Below, piece after piece: positions 36,060 through 45,692 of a stretch of DNA of 64,000 bases; position 1 is the first letter of the stretch; the number at the start of each line of letters is the position of its first letter. The notes beneath the pieces were generated by a model that made no database searches, was not told the origin of the DNA, and was given only the letters and a program-made list of their open reading frames with translations. The position numbers and the translations under genes are program-made. Source of the DNA: Acuticoccus mangrovi (GTDB taxonomy: Bacteria; Pseudomonadota; Alphaproteobacteria; Rhizobiales; Amorphaceae); NCBI RefSeq assembly GCF_016411865.1, contig NZ_JAEKJA010000003.1:514215-578214 (forward strand), in the 5' to 3' direction.

Positions 36060-37052
36060 TCAGACGAGCAACAGCAGCGGCTTGCCGACGGACGTGCGCG
36101 CTTCGAGCGCCTCGTGGGCACGGTGGACGTCGTCGAGACGATAGCTCGTGCCCGGCGTGTGGCGAAGCGCGCCGCTCATGGCCGCTCCGAAGACGTCCGC
36201 CGCGCGGGAGCGGAACTCCGCACCGCTGCGCAGATGGTCGGCGAGGCGCGGCCGCGTCAGCCAGAGCGAGCCCGCCTCGCCGAGCTCGATGGGGTCGAGG
36301 TCCGCCACCGGGCCGGTGACCGAGCCGAAATTCACCATGCGGCCGAAACGGCGCAGGCAGCGCAGGCCCTCGCGCAGTGTCGCCGCGCCGAGCGGGTCGA
36401 AGACGACGTCGACACCGTCGCCGCCGGTGAGCGTCAGCACCTCACCCGCCCAGTCCTCGCCGTCGCGATAGGCCAGCGCGGTCCCGGCACCGCACGCGAG
36501 GGCGATGTCGCGCTTCTGCGGCGTGCTCGCGGTGGCGATCACCCGTGCCCCGAGGCCCACCGCCATCTGCACCAGCAGCTGGCCGACGCCGCCCGCCGCG
36601 GCATGGACGAGGCAGACCTTGCCCGGGCCGAGCGCGCCGACGTCACGTGCGAGATAGTGGGCCGTCAGACCGTGAAACAGGACCGACGCCGCACCCTCGG
36701 CATCGAGACCGTCCGGGATCGGGGCGAGGCGATCGACCGGCACGGCGGTATAGTCGGCGTAGCTGCCCCAGACGAGGCAGTAGGCGACCCGGTCGCCGAC
36801 CGCGACGTCCGCCACCCCCTCTCCGATCGCCACGACCTCGCCCGCCCCCTCCATGCCGAGCGTGACGGGCAGCCGGACGGGGTAGGTCCGCGAGCGGGCA
36901 TATTTTCCGATCCGAGTATGCACGTCCATGAAGTTGACGCCGGAGACGGCGTTGCGCACCAGCACCTCGCCGGGCCGCGGCTCCGGGACCGGCCGCTCGC
37001 GCAACCGCATGACTTCGATGCCGCCATAGGTCTCGATGTGGATCGCCCGCAT
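36060..37052 (-). CDS. Quinone oxidoreductase-like MDR family protein
   Basis: A 330-residue medium-chain dehydrogenase/reductase without zinc ligands. The N-terminal GroES-like domain has GVNFMDVHTRIGKY and LGMEGAGEVVAIGEGV. The NADPH-binding loop is VHAAAGGVGQLLVQMA. VDVVFDPLGA and the C-terminal GKPLLLLV complete the QOR (zeta-crystallin) pattern. ATG at 37052 follows GGGAGACGGG; the longer frame to 37205 is unlikely. It reduces quinones or enones with NADPH. It is divergent from the LysR gene at 37356. Confidence 0.9.
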   Translation of the reverse strand: MRAIHIETYGGIEVMRLRERPVPEPRPGEVLVRNAVSGVNFMDVHTRIGKYARSRTYPVRLPVTLGMEGAGEVVAIGEGVADVAVGDRVAYCLVWGSYADYTAVPVDRLAPIPDGLDAEGAASVLFHGLTAHYLARDVGALGPGKVCLVHAAAGGVGQLLVQMAVGLGARVIATASTPQKRDIALACGAGTALAYRDGEDWAGEVLTLTGGDGVDVVFDPLGAATLREGLRCLRRFGRMVNFGSVTGPVADLDPIELGEAGSLWLTRPRLADHLRSGAEFRSRAADVFGAAMSGALRHTPGTSYRLDDVHRAHEALEARTSVGKPLLLLV

Positions 37053-37355
37053 GGACCCGTCTCCCGCCGCCATGCGCCTTGGATAGGCATGCCCGACGGA
37101 ACGGCAAAAGACCGTCTGCGATGCACGTGATAGCGCAAACGAATGGTGCGAGGGTCGCGATGCCGAAAGGCGGAACCGCGATCGACCGTCAGCGGAGCGC
37201 GACACAGAGTGCGGACAATATGCTACAGAGGCGGTCCACCTCGATCAGCCAGAGTCCCACGTCCGGCCTCCCGTTGGACAGTTGTCGCCGCGAACTTGGG
37301 CGGACAAGCACGGTTTCGGATGAGCGAGGATCGCGCTGAGAAGAGTTGACGAAGC
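37053..37355. other. Divergent promoter region
   Basis: These 303 bases separate the quinone oxidoreductase and LysR genes and must carry promoters for both. I see no convincing operator palindrome or hexamer pair, and the short open frames here are not supported. Confidence 0.5.
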
Positions 37356-38339
37356 ATGTCGAAAGAAGACGGTGCACGCGACGAAACGTTGATGGATTCG
37401 TCCAACAGACGCACCGAGGTCTACAGCAAACTCCCCCGGATCGAGCTGCGCCAGCTGAGATATTTTCTCGCCGTCGCGGAGGAGATGAACTTCACCCGGG
37501 CCGCCGAGAAGATGGGGATCGCGCAGCCGCCCCTCAGCCAGCAGATCCTGACGCTGGAGCAGCAGCTCAAGGTGCAGCTGTTCAAACGCAGCCGCCGCAG
37601 CATCTCGCTGACGCCCGAAGGCGAGGCCTTCATCGTCTACGCGCGGCGCATCATCAACAACACGCAGATCGCGGCCGAGCTCGTCCAAGCGATCGAGCGC
37701 GGCGAGGAGGGCCCGCTGACGATCGGCGCCATCTTCTCCTCGATCTACACGCTCATCCCGCCGCTGTTCGAGATCTTCGCCAAGCGCCACCCGCAGGTGC
37801 GGCTTCATCTGCGGGAGATGACGATCGGCCAGCAGATCGAGGGGCTGCGGGAGGACCGCATCGACCTCGGGATCCTGCGCGGTCCCATGGTCGACCCCGA
37901 GCTCGACGTGTTGACCATGATGGAGGAGCCGTTCGTCGTCGTCGTGTCGAAGACGCATCCACTCGCCGAGCGGACCGAGGTGAGCGTCGCCGACGTCGTG
38001 ACCGAGCCGCTGATCCGCGTCATCCCCTCGGTGAACCGCAACTACAGCCGACAGATGTTCAGCGTGCTCTACGATCTCGGCATCCCGCTCAACATCGTGC
38101 ACGAGGTCGCCGACACCCACACCCTCCTCGGCCTCGTCGCCGCGGGGCTGGGGATGTCGATGGTGCCGCGCTCGCTGAGCACAATCCACACCGGCCAGCT
38201 GCGCTACCTTCCCCTCAAGGAAACCACGCCGACAACGCTCCTTCAGCTCGCCTGGCACAAGAATTCGGAGTCGCGCACGCTGCCGAAATTCCTCCAGATC
38301 GCGCGCGAATTCATCACGGCCCCGCCGCCGATCCTCTAG
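37356..38339 (+). CDS. LysR family regulator at the head of the catabolic island
   Basis: A 327-residue regulator with a 28-residue extension before the winged helix ELRQLRYFLAVAEEMNFTRA, AAEKMGIAQPPLSQQILTLE, QQLKVQLFKRSRRSI. This is the CatR/BenM-like subgroup that controls aromatic-compound degradation. The effector domain follows from residue 118. It lies 221 bases before the FAD monooxygenase gene in the same direction and is the only regulator found between 37.4 and 60.7 kb, so it may serve the whole island. Confidence 0.9.
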   Translation: MSKEDGARDETLMDSSNRRTEVYSKLPRIELRQLRYFLAVAEEMNFTRAAEKMGIAQPPLSQQILTLEQQLKVQLFKRSRRSISLTPEGEAFIVYARRIINNTQIAAELVQAIERGEEGPLTIGAIFSSIYTLIPPLFEIFAKRHPQVRLHLREMTIGQQIEGLREDRIDLGILRGPMVDPELDVLTMMEEPFVVVVSKTHPLAERTEVSVADVVTEPLIRVIPSVNRNYSRQMFSVLYDLGIPLNIVHEVADTHTLLGLVAAGLGMSMVPRSLSTIHTGQLRYLPLKETTPTTLLQLAWHKNSESRTLPKFLQIAREFITAPPPIL

Positions 38340-38560
38340 CCGCGAACACGGCCCGGCCGGCGCCCCGTCCGCGGGGGGCCGACCGCAGGCGATGTGCCCC
38401 ATTTTGTGGTCGGAGTGGGCCGTGTCGCCATAGATAACGCGTATCAGACCCATCCGTTTCGGTCTTAGACATCCCGATCGCCACGGTGCGATATCCCACG
38501 GCGAGCGCGGCACATGGCCGCGCAGCAAGCGGGAACAATAGTCTGGGATGCAGGCCGGAA

Positions 38561-40243
38561 ATGAGCCTTGAGAAGACCCCTATCCTCATCGTCGGAGCCG
38601 GACCCGTGGGACTGTCGCTCGCCGGCGATCTTGCCTGGCGCGACGTTCCTTCGCTGCTGATCGAGCGTACGGATGGGGCGATCCAGCAGCCGAAGATGGA
38701 CATGGTCGGCGTGCGGACCATGGAATTCTGCCGGCGCTGGGGCATCGCGCGGGACGTCGAGTACTCGCCCTATCCGCGCGACTATCCGCAGGACAATGTG
38801 TGGATCGAATCGTTTGCCGGCGTGGAATTCGGCCGCGAGCCGATGGTGTCCAAGGAAGAGGAACCCTACCCGCCACAGAGCCCGCAGAAGCGCGAGCGCT
38901 GCCCGCAGGACATGTTCGACCCGATCCTGCGGCGCTTCGTCGGCCGCTTCCCCCACGCCGAGATCCGCTATGGGACCGAGCTCCTCGACTTCGAGGAGCT
39001 CGAGGACGGCGTCATCGCCGACATCGGCCTGCCGGACGGCACGTTCAAGAAGATCGCCGCCGACTATCTGGTGGGGACCGATGGGGCCGCGAGCACGGTC
39101 CGCCACAAGCTCGGCATCGAGATGCACGGGCGGCCGGTGCTGACCTACACCACCAATGTCATCTTCCGCTGCCGCGACCTCCCCTCCCTGCACGACAAGG
39201 GGAAGGCCTACCGCTTCATCTTCATCGGGCCGGAGGGCACCTGGCTGACCATCGTCGCGATCGACGGGGCCGACCGCTGGCGCATGTCGATCGTCGGCAA
39301 CGAGGAGAAGCGGACCATTCCGGAGGAGGAGATCCGCCAGATCATCCTGCGGGCGATGGGTAAGCCGTTCGAGTTCGAGATCGAATCGATCATGCCCTGG
39401 GTGCGGCGCGAGCTCGTCGCCGAGAGCTACGGTTCGGGCCGCGTCTTCCTCGCGGGCGATTCGTGCCATCTCACCTCCCCCACCGGCGGGTTCGGGATGA
39501 ACACCGGGATCGCCGACGCCGTCGATCTCGCCTGGAAGCTCGAAGCGGTGGTCAAGGGATGGGGCGGCAAGCACCTGCTGCCGTCCTACACCATCGAGCG
39601 CAAGCCCGTCGCCGTCCGCGCCGTGACCGAGGCCGGGCGCAACCTCAAGCGCATGCTGTCGACGCGCTCCAAGGCCCCGCCCCCGATCGCCTTCGTGCCC
39701 GGCCCGGAAGGCGAAAAGGAGCGCAAGGCCTACGGCGACTGGTACACCGAAACGATGAAGGCGGAGTGGTACTCCATCGGCATCCATCTCGGCTTCAACT
39801 ACTACCACTCGCCGGTGATCTGCCCCGACGGCAGCCCTGAGCCGCCCGACCTCGTGTCGGACTATCGCCAGACCGGCCGGCCCGGTCACCGGGCGCCCCA
39901 CGTGTGGCTGAAGGACGGCCGCTCCTCGGTCGACCTCTTCGGCCGCGGCTTCGTGCTCCTGCGCCTGTCCGAGGACGCGCCCGCCGTCGACGGGTTCGTG
40001 CGCCATGCCCGCCGGTTCGATATTCCGCTGACCGTCGTCGATCTGTTCGACGAACCGGAGATGCGCGCGCTATACGGTGCGGACCTCTCCATCGTGCGTC
40101 CCGACGGCCACGTCGGCTGGTGCGGCGATCGACTGCCCACCTCGCCCGGCGACGTGCTCGACATCCTGCGCGGCGTCAAGGTCTCGCAGGAGGCGCAGAC
40201 GCCCCCCGATCTCGCGCCCTCGGTGGAGACGACCACGGGCTGA
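38561..40243 (+). CDS. FAD-dependent aromatic-ring monooxygenase (PheA/TfdB/MhpA family)
   Basis: A 560-residue flavoprotein. GAGPVGLSLAGDL (about 11-23) is the FAD loop, GTDGAASTVR is the DG motif, and VFLAGDSCHLTSPTGGFGMN with TGIADAVDLAWKLEAV is the GD motif of class A hydroxylases. The C-terminal part (about 430-540) has the thioredoxin-like fold of phenol hydroxylases. These enzymes hydroxylate phenols or hydroxybenzoates using NAD(P)H and oxygen. The Cys in GDSCH replaces the usual Ala of GDAAH. The enzyme would supply a dihydroxy ring for the gentisate dioxygenase encoded downstream. ATG at 38561; the frame extends upstream without a likely start. Confidence 0.9.
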   Translation: MSLEKTPILIVGAGPVGLSLAGDLAWRDVPSLLIERTDGAIQQPKMDMVGVRTMEFCRRWGIARDVEYSPYPRDYPQDNVWIESFAGVEFGREPMVSKEEEPYPPQSPQKRERCPQDMFDPILRRFVGRFPHAEIRYGTELLDFEELEDGVIADIGLPDGTFKKIAADYLVGTDGAASTVRHKLGIEMHGRPVLTYTTNVIFRCRDLPSLHDKGKAYRFIFIGPEGTWLTIVAIDGADRWRMSIVGNEEKRTIPEEEIRQIILRAMGKPFEFEIESIMPWVRRELVAESYGSGRVFLAGDSCHLTSPTGGFGMNTGIADAVDLAWKLEAVVKGWGGKHLLPSYTIERKPVAVRAVTEAGRNLKRMLSTRSKAPPPIAFVPGPEGEKERKAYGDWYTETMKAEWYSIGIHLGFNYYHSPVICPDGSPEPPDLVSDYRQTGRPGHRAPHVWLKDGRSSVDLFGRGFVLLRLSEDAPAVDGFVRHARRFDIPLTVVDLFDEPEMRALYGADLSIVRPDGHVGWCGDRLPTSPGDVLDILRGVKVSQEAQTPPDLAPSVETTTG

Positions 40244-40320
40244 GACCACACGCCGCCGTGGCGGCGCAACGATACCGACGTCCGGCAAAAAGAGACGCGG
40301 AAACGACGGAGGAGACGACG

Positions 40321-40890
40321 ATGCTGCGGGCCATGAGGCGACTGAGCGAATGGGCGGCCGGCTTTCTGCTGGCGCTGTCCTGCGTGACGATGCTGCTCCT
40401 CGCCGCACACGTGACGGCGGACGTCTTCGCCCGCTACGTCCTCAACAGCCCGCTCGCCGCCACCCTCGAGATCGGCACCTACTACTACATGGTGGCGGTC
40501 AGCTTCCTGCCGCTCGCCTACGCCCAGCTGCATCGCGACCACGTCGCGGTCGACTTCGTGGTGGAGGCGCTGCCGCCCCGCCTCGCCGCCTTCGCGATCC
40601 TCCTGTCCGACGTCCTCATCACCGTGTTCCTGGTGGTGTTCGCCCGCGCCTCCTACCTCTCCGCGGTGGAGCGCACGCAGCGCAACGACTACGCGCTGAC
40701 CCAGCATTTCGACCTTCTTCTGTGGCCGTCGCGCTGGCTCCTCGTCGTCGGTCTCGTCGCGTTCATCCTGGTGATGCTCACCCAGATCGTCGAAGGGGCG
40801 GTGGCGTTGGTGACGCCCGGCGACGCCTTGCGGCGGACGGGGGCGCACGCCGACGTCGCGACCGACGGCCCGACCGGAGCGGCCCTGTGA
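40321..40890 (+). CDS. TRAP transporter small permease (DctQ)
   Basis: A 189-residue membrane protein with four helices: FLLALSCVTMLLLAAHVTAD, IGTYYYMVAVSFLPLAYA, FAILLSDVLITVFLVVFA and RWLLVVGLVAFILVMLT. The motif DVFARYVLNSPLAATLEI is the DctQ signature. It is followed with a four-base overlap by the large permease. No binding protein gene is adjacent; two orphan binding proteins lie at 58.3 and 59.6 kb. Confidence 0.9.
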   Translation: MLRAMRRLSEWAAGFLLALSCVTMLLLAAHVTADVFARYVLNSPLAATLEIGTYYYMVAVSFLPLAYAQLHRDHVAVDFVVEALPPRLAAFAILLSDVLITVFLVVFARASYLSAVERTQRNDYALTQHFDLLLWPSRWLLVVGLVAFILVMLTQIVEGAVALVTPGDALRRTGAHADVATDGPTGAAL

Positions 40891-42197
40891 GCCCACTCGC
40901 GACGGGCTTCGTCGGGCTCGGGATCCTCTTCGTCCTGCTCGCGATTCGCATGCCGGTGGGCATCGTGCTGTCCACCGTGTCCTTCTTCGGAATCTGGTCG
41001 ATCCGCGGCTTCGGCGCGGCGTTCGGCACGCTGAAGTCGATCCCCTACGACTTCGCCGCGCACTGGACGCTCTCGGCGATCCCGATGTTTCTCCTGATGG
41101 GCGCGATCGTGGCGCACTCGGGCATGACCGCGGGTCTCTTCCAGGCGATGCGGGTGTGGCTCGGGTGGCTGCCGGGCGGTCTCGCGGTCGCCACCAACTT
41201 CGCCGGCGCGGGCTTTGCCGCCGCGAGCGGCTCCAGCCTCGCCACCACGGCGACGCTCGGGCGCATCGCGGTGCCGGAGATGCTGCGCTTCGGCTACAAC
41301 CCCGGCCTCGCGACCGGTGTCGCCACCGCCGTCGGCACCCTCGGTGCCGTCATCCCGCCGTCGATCGTCATCGTGCTCTACGCGATCTTCGCCCAGGTCC
41401 CGGTCGGTCAGGTGCTGATCGCCGGCGTGATCCCGGGCCTTCTCACCGCCTTCGTCTACGCCGGGCTCATCATCACGCGCTGCACGCTCAACCCGGACCT
41501 CGCACCGCGGGTCGCGGACGAGCACCGCTCGCTGCTCGACAAGGTCAAGCTCCTCGGGCCGATCTGGCCGCTGCCGATCCTCGTCGTCGGTGTCATCGGC
41601 GGCATCTACAGCGGCATCACCACGGCGACCGAGGCGGGCGCCGCGGGCGTCGTCATCGCGCTCGTGCTGTCGCTCCTGCAGCGCCGGCTGACGCTGCGCG
41701 GGCTCGTCGACAGCCTCGTCGATTCCACGAAGAGCACGGCGACCCTTCTCCTCGTCGCCATCGGTGCCGCCCTGCTGACCCGGTTCCTGGCATTCACCGG
41801 CATTCCCACCTTCCTGTCCGGCGCCGTCGAGGCCGGCGGCACGAGCCCGATCGCGATCATCCTCATCGTCTCGGTGGCCTATCTCGTGCTCGGCTGCTTC
41901 CTCGACCCGCTCGGCGTGCTGCTGCTGACCCTGCCGATCCTGCTGCCGATCTTCCACGCCACCGACATGAACCTCATCTGGGTCGGCATCATCCTCGTCA
42001 AATATATCGAGATCGGGATGCTCACGCCGCCCGTCGGCCTCAACGTCTTCGTGATGAAATCCATCATGGGCGGCCGCGTCTCGCTCATCGACATCTTCAA
42101 GGGCGTGTCCTGGTTCCTGCTCGCCGAGGTCATCGTCATGGCGCTGCTGATCGCCTTCCCGAGCATCACCCTCTTCCTGCCCAACTTCATGAACTGA
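40887..42197 (+). CDS. TRAP transporter large permease (DctM)
   Basis: A 436-residue permease starting with GTG at 40887 in a GTGA overlap with dctQ. It has the DctM features: about 12 helices, AIPMFLLMGAIVAHSGM, GFAAASGSSLATTATLGRIAVPEM, GTLGAVIPPSIVIVLYAIFA and LTPPVGLNVFVMKSI. It moves an organic acid with sodium, taking it from a periplasmic binding protein. It is closely related in sequence to the second large permease at 44350, so one set was probably produced by duplication. Confidence 0.93.
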   Translation: MSPLATGFVGLGILFVLLAIRMPVGIVLSTVSFFGIWSIRGFGAAFGTLKSIPYDFAAHWTLSAIPMFLLMGAIVAHSGMTAGLFQAMRVWLGWLPGGLAVATNFAGAGFAAASGSSLATTATLGRIAVPEMLRFGYNPGLATGVATAVGTLGAVIPPSIVIVLYAIFAQVPVGQVLIAGVIPGLLTAFVYAGLIITRCTLNPDLAPRVADEHRSLLDKVKLLGPIWPLPILVVGVIGGIYSGITTATEAGAAGVVIALVLSLLQRRLTLRGLVDSLVDSTKSTATLLLVAIGAALLTRFLAFTGIPTFLSGAVEAGGTSPIAIILIVSVAYLVLGCFLDPLGVLLLTLPILLPIFHATDMNLIWVGIILVKYIEIGMLTPPVGLNVFVMKSIMGGRVSLIDIFKGVSWFLLAEVIVMALLIAFPSITLFLPNFMN

Positions 42198-42212
42198 GAC
42201 GCCGGCGCCGCC

Positions 42213-43634
42213 ATGCCTTCGATCGACTTTTCCGACTGCCCCGCCGAGATCGACGTCCTCGTCGTCGGCGCGGGGATGGCGGGCCACGCCGCCGCGATCG
42301 CCGCCCGCGAGGCGGGGGCCGACGTCCTCCTCCTCGAAAAGGAGGCCGACTACGGCGGCAGCTCGCTGCTGAGCGGTGCCACCTTCGCCTTCGCCGGCAC
42401 GCCGCAGCAGGCCGAACAAGGGATCGAGGACGACGGCGAGCAGCTGCGCGCCGACCTTCTCGACGTCGGCGGCCACCACAACGACCCCGCCATCGTCGAC
42501 CTCTACATCGAGCACCAGCTCGCAACCTACGCTTGGCTGCGCTCGATCGGCGTCGCCTTCCAGGAGGTGCAGCTCTCCTCCAACATGTCGCGGCCGCGCA
42601 GCCATCCGGCGGTGCCGCGCCAGATCTTCGCGTGCCTGCGCGAGCGGCTCGCCGCCGTCGGCGCCGGCTATCTCTGCGCGACGCGCGCGGGTGCGCTGGA
42701 GCGGGACGGGGCCGGCCGCGTCGCCGCGGTCGTCCTCGCGCAAGGCGACGCGGAGCGGCGCATCGCGGTGCGCGGCGGCACGGTGCTCGCGTCCGGCGGG
42801 TTCGCACGCAACGACCATCTGGTGCAGACGTTCGTGCCGGATCAGGCGGCGGCCATGCGCCTCGGCGGCTCCGGCTCGCACGGCGACGGCCTGGTGATGG
42901 GCTGGGCGCTCGGTGCCGACCTTGCCGACGTCGGCTACATCAAGGCCACGTTCGGCATCGCGAAGCCCGACTATCCCGGCGCCAACCGCACCTATGACGG
43001 GCCGCGCCCGCTGATCCACGCGATGTATCGCGGCGGCATCGCGGTGAACAGGACCGGCCGTCGCTTCATCTCCGAGGCCTCCTCCTACAAGGTGCTCGGC
43101 GACGCCTGCCTCACCCAGCCCGATGCGGTCGCCTTCCAGATCTTCGACGCCCGGGTGATGGGCGAATCGCGCGAGGCGCCGCGCACGCACGACTATGCCG
43201 GCGCCCGCGCGCAAGGTCTCCTCATCGAAGCGAACAGCATCGGCGCCCTCGCGAGCGCCGCCGGCCTCGACGTCGACGCCGTGACCGACACCGTCGCCCG
43301 CTACAACGCGGCATGCGAGGGACGGGAGGCGGACGCGTTCGGTCGCACCACGCTCGGCATGGGCTACGGCACGCCGCCGCCCCTCACCGAGCCGCCCTTC
43401 TACTGCTACCCCTGCACCTCCGGCCTCTTCACCACCTATGGCGGGCTGCGCACCGACACGCGGCTCGTGGTGACGGACGTGTGGGGCAAGCCGATCGACG
43501 GCCTCTTCGCCGCCGGCGAGGTGATGGGCGGCTTCCACGGCAAGGGCTACATGAGCGGATCGGCGATGGGCAAAGCCGCCGTGTTCGGCCGCCTCGCCGG
43601 CCGCCACGCCGCCGAAGCGGCCGCCGCCGTATGA
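42213..43634 (+). CDS. FAD-binding protein of the fumarate reductase/succinate dehydrogenase flavoprotein family
   Basis: A 473-residue soluble flavoprotein. VLVVGAGMAGHAAAIAAREA, with EKE at the end of strand 2, is the FAD loop. YGGSSLLSGATFAF is the second conserved block. GGLRTDTRLVVTD, then IDGLFAAGEVMGGFHGKGYM and GSAMGKAAVFGRLAG, match the C-terminal FAD site. The family covers fumarate reductases, tricarballylate and 3-ketosteroid dehydrogenases. Lying between two TRAP permease sets, it probably oxidises or reduces the imported acid. The substrate is not known. Confidence 0.87.
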   Translation: MPSIDFSDCPAEIDVLVVGAGMAGHAAAIAAREAGADVLLLEKEADYGGSSLLSGATFAFAGTPQQAEQGIEDDGEQLRADLLDVGGHHNDPAIVDLYIEHQLATYAWLRSIGVAFQEVQLSSNMSRPRSHPAVPRQIFACLRERLAAVGAGYLCATRAGALERDGAGRVAAVVLAQGDAERRIAVRGGTVLASGGFARNDHLVQTFVPDQAAAMRLGGSGSHGDGLVMGWALGADLADVGYIKATFGIAKPDYPGANRTYDGPRPLIHAMYRGGIAVNRTGRRFISEASSYKVLGDACLTQPDAVAFQIFDARVMGESREAPRTHDYAGARAQGLLIEANSIGALASAAGLDVDAVTDTVARYNAACEGREADAFGRTTLGMGYGTPPPLTEPPFYCYPCTSGLFTTYGGLRTDTRLVVTDVWGKPIDGLFAAGEVMGGFHGKGYMSGSAMGKAAVFGRLAGRHAAEAAAAV

Positions 43635-43849
43635 GGCCGCGGCGCACGCGCCGCCTCTCGTCGTCCGGCGACGTCCGTGCGCGCCGCCACCCTTTCCAGA
43701 AGAGGGCACAGCCGTCTGCGGTATGTCAGATACGCTATGATAGTCGTCGTCAGACGTGATTTGTATGTGACCAGGTTCACCCAACAACCGATTGTCCTGC
43801 CGAACGCGTGTCCTGACGTAGCCAGGCGTCGGGTGACCGGGAGGACTCC

Positions 43850-44353
43850 ATGAAAATCGCGATGATGGCGGCCATCCGTCGTCTCGAATACGTGATGAAT
43901 GCGGTTGCCGTCGCGTCGATCGCTTTGATGATGTTGCACATCGTCGCCGAAGCTGGGACGCGACTGGTGCTGCGGCGTTCCCTCGAAGGCACCACCGAGA
44001 TCGTGGCGCACTACTACATGATCGGCGTCGTGTTCCTGCCGCTCCTCAGCGTGCGGCTGCGCGGACGGCTGATCGCCGCGAACCTCATCGACGCCTGGCT
44101 CTCCCCCGCCGCCGACCGCGCCCTGTCGCGCCTCAGCGACCTGCTGCTCGCCGCCTGGTTCATCTTCCTGAGCGTCGCCTCGACGATCACCGCCCTCCGA
44201 GCCACCGACACCTCCGAATATATCGAGACGACCACGGGCCTCCTGACCATCTGGCCGAGCCGCTGGGCGCTGCCGGTCGCCCTCTCGGCGACGGCGCTCG
44301 CCTGCCTCTGCGCCATCTTCGCCGCCCCCGCCGACCGGAGCGCAGACGCGTGA
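43850..44353 (+). CDS. TRAP transporter small permease (DctQ)
   Basis: A 167-residue membrane protein with four helices and the motif EAGTRLVLRRSLEGTTEIV, YYMIGVVFLPLLSVRLRG. The stop overlaps the start of the large permease by four bases. It begins the second TRAP operon (Q, M, P), which is complete. A short A/T-richer promoter zone with GTATGTCAGATACGC lies at about 43,721-43,735. Confidence 0.9.
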   Translation: MKIAMMAAIRRLEYVMNAVAVASIALMMLHIVAEAGTRLVLRRSLEGTTEIVAHYYMIGVVFLPLLSVRLRGRLIAANLIDAWLSPAADRALSRLSDLLLAAWFIFLSVASTITALRATDTSEYIETTTGLLTIWPSRWALPVALSATALACLCAIFAAPADRSADA

Positions 44354-45660
44354 GCTCACTCACGATCGGCCTCGTCGGAATTGCCGCCCTCGTCGTTCTC
44401 TTCGCCCTGCGCCTGCCGATCGGCCTCGTCCTCGGCGGCGTGTCGTTCTTCGGCATCTGGACGCTGACGAGCTTTCGCACCGCGTTCGGTGCGGTGAAGA
44501 GCATCCCCTACGAATTCTCCGCCAGCTGGTCGCTCACGGCGATCCCGATGTTCCTCCTCATGGGGGCGATCATCCATCGCTCCGGCATCACCGAGCAGCT
44601 CTTCCGGGCCGCACGCCTCTGGCTCAACCGGCTGCCGGGCGGGCTCGCGGTCGCCACCAACTTCGCCTCGGCGGGATTTGCCGCCGCCTCCGGGTCGAGC
44701 CTTGCCACCGCAACGGCGATGGCGCGCATCGCGGTGCCCGAAATGCTGCGCTACCGCTACGATCCGGGGCTCGCGGCGGGTGTCGTGGCGTCGGCGGGCA
44801 CCCTGGGCGCGCTGATCCCGCCGAGCGTGATGTTCGTGCTCTACGGCGTCTTCGCCGAGGAATCGATCACCGACCTGATGCTCGCCGGCACCGTGCCGGG
44901 CATCCTGACGGCGCTCGTCTACGCGGCGATGATCATCCTGCGCTGCAAGCGCAATCCCAGCCTCGCGCCGCGCTCCGACGAGGTGGTGCCGCTCGGCGAG
45001 AGGCTGCGCGCGCTCGCCGGCATCTGGCCGCTGCCGTTCCTCATCATCGGCGTCATCGGCGGCATCTATTCGGGCGTGGTGTCGGCCACGGAGGCGGGCG
45101 CCTACGGCGCGTTCCTGGCGCTCATCGCCGCGGTCCTGACCGGCCGGTTCCGCTGGCGCATGATCGGCGAGGCGTTCCTCGAAGCCGCGCTCAACACGGC
45201 GAACATCTTCTTCATCGCGATCGGCGCGGCGCTGCTCACCCGGTTCGTCGTGCTCGCCGGCATCCCGTTCGCCATCTCGGATCTGATCGATGCCCTGCCC
45301 GGCGGTGTCGTTCCGCTCTTCGTGCTGATGGCGGTGGTCTACCTCGCGGCCGGCATGTTCCTCGACCCGATCGGCATCATGCTGATCACCATTCCGCTCT
45401 TCGTGCCGACCTTCCACCAGATGGGGCTCGACGGCGTGCTGATGGGCGTGGTGGTCGTCAAGTTCCTCGAGGTCGGCCTGCTCACTCCGCCGGTCGGGCT
45501 CAACGTCTTCGCGGTCAAGGCCTCGATCGACGACGCCATCCCCATCACCACCATCTTCCGCGGCGTCGCGTGGTTCCTGGTGTGCGAGGCGATCATCATC
45601 ACCCTGCTGCTCGCCTTCCCCGCGATCTCGCTGACGCTGCCCGCGCTGAGCGGCCACTAG
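44350..45660 (+). CDS. TRAP transporter large permease (DctM)
   Basis: A 436-residue permease, GTG start at 44350 within a GTGA overlap. It has the same length and the same blocks as the 40887 protein: AIPMFLLMGAIIHRSGI, GFAAASGSSLATATAMARIAVPEM, GTLGALIPPSVMFVLYGVFA and LTPPVGLNVFAVKAS. The binding protein gene follows after 32 bases, so this is the complete TRAP system of the island. Confidence 0.93.
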   Translation: MSSLTIGLVGIAALVVLFALRLPIGLVLGGVSFFGIWTLTSFRTAFGAVKSIPYEFSASWSLTAIPMFLLMGAIIHRSGITEQLFRAARLWLNRLPGGLAVATNFASAGFAAASGSSLATATAMARIAVPEMLRYRYDPGLAAGVVASAGTLGALIPPSVMFVLYGVFAEESITDLMLAGTVPGILTALVYAAMIILRCKRNPSLAPRSDEVVPLGERLRALAGIWPLPFLIIGVIGGIYSGVVSATEAGAYGAFLALIAAVLTGRFRWRMIGEAFLEAALNTANIFFIAIGAALLTRFVVLAGIPFAISDLIDALPGGVVPLFVLMAVVYLAAGMFLDPIGIMLITIPLFVPTFHQMGLDGVLMGVVVVKFLEVGLLTPPVGLNVFAVKASIDDAIPITTIFRGVAWFLVCEAIIITLLLAFPAISLTLPALSGH

Positions 45661-45692
45661 ACGCCGCCATAAATGAAAACCAGGAGGACAGG

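Noticed and set aside
40689..43787. 1032-codon - strand open frame
   Set aside because: Antisense shadow of the TRAP permease and flavoprotein genes; its composition is charged, low-complexity and without motifs.
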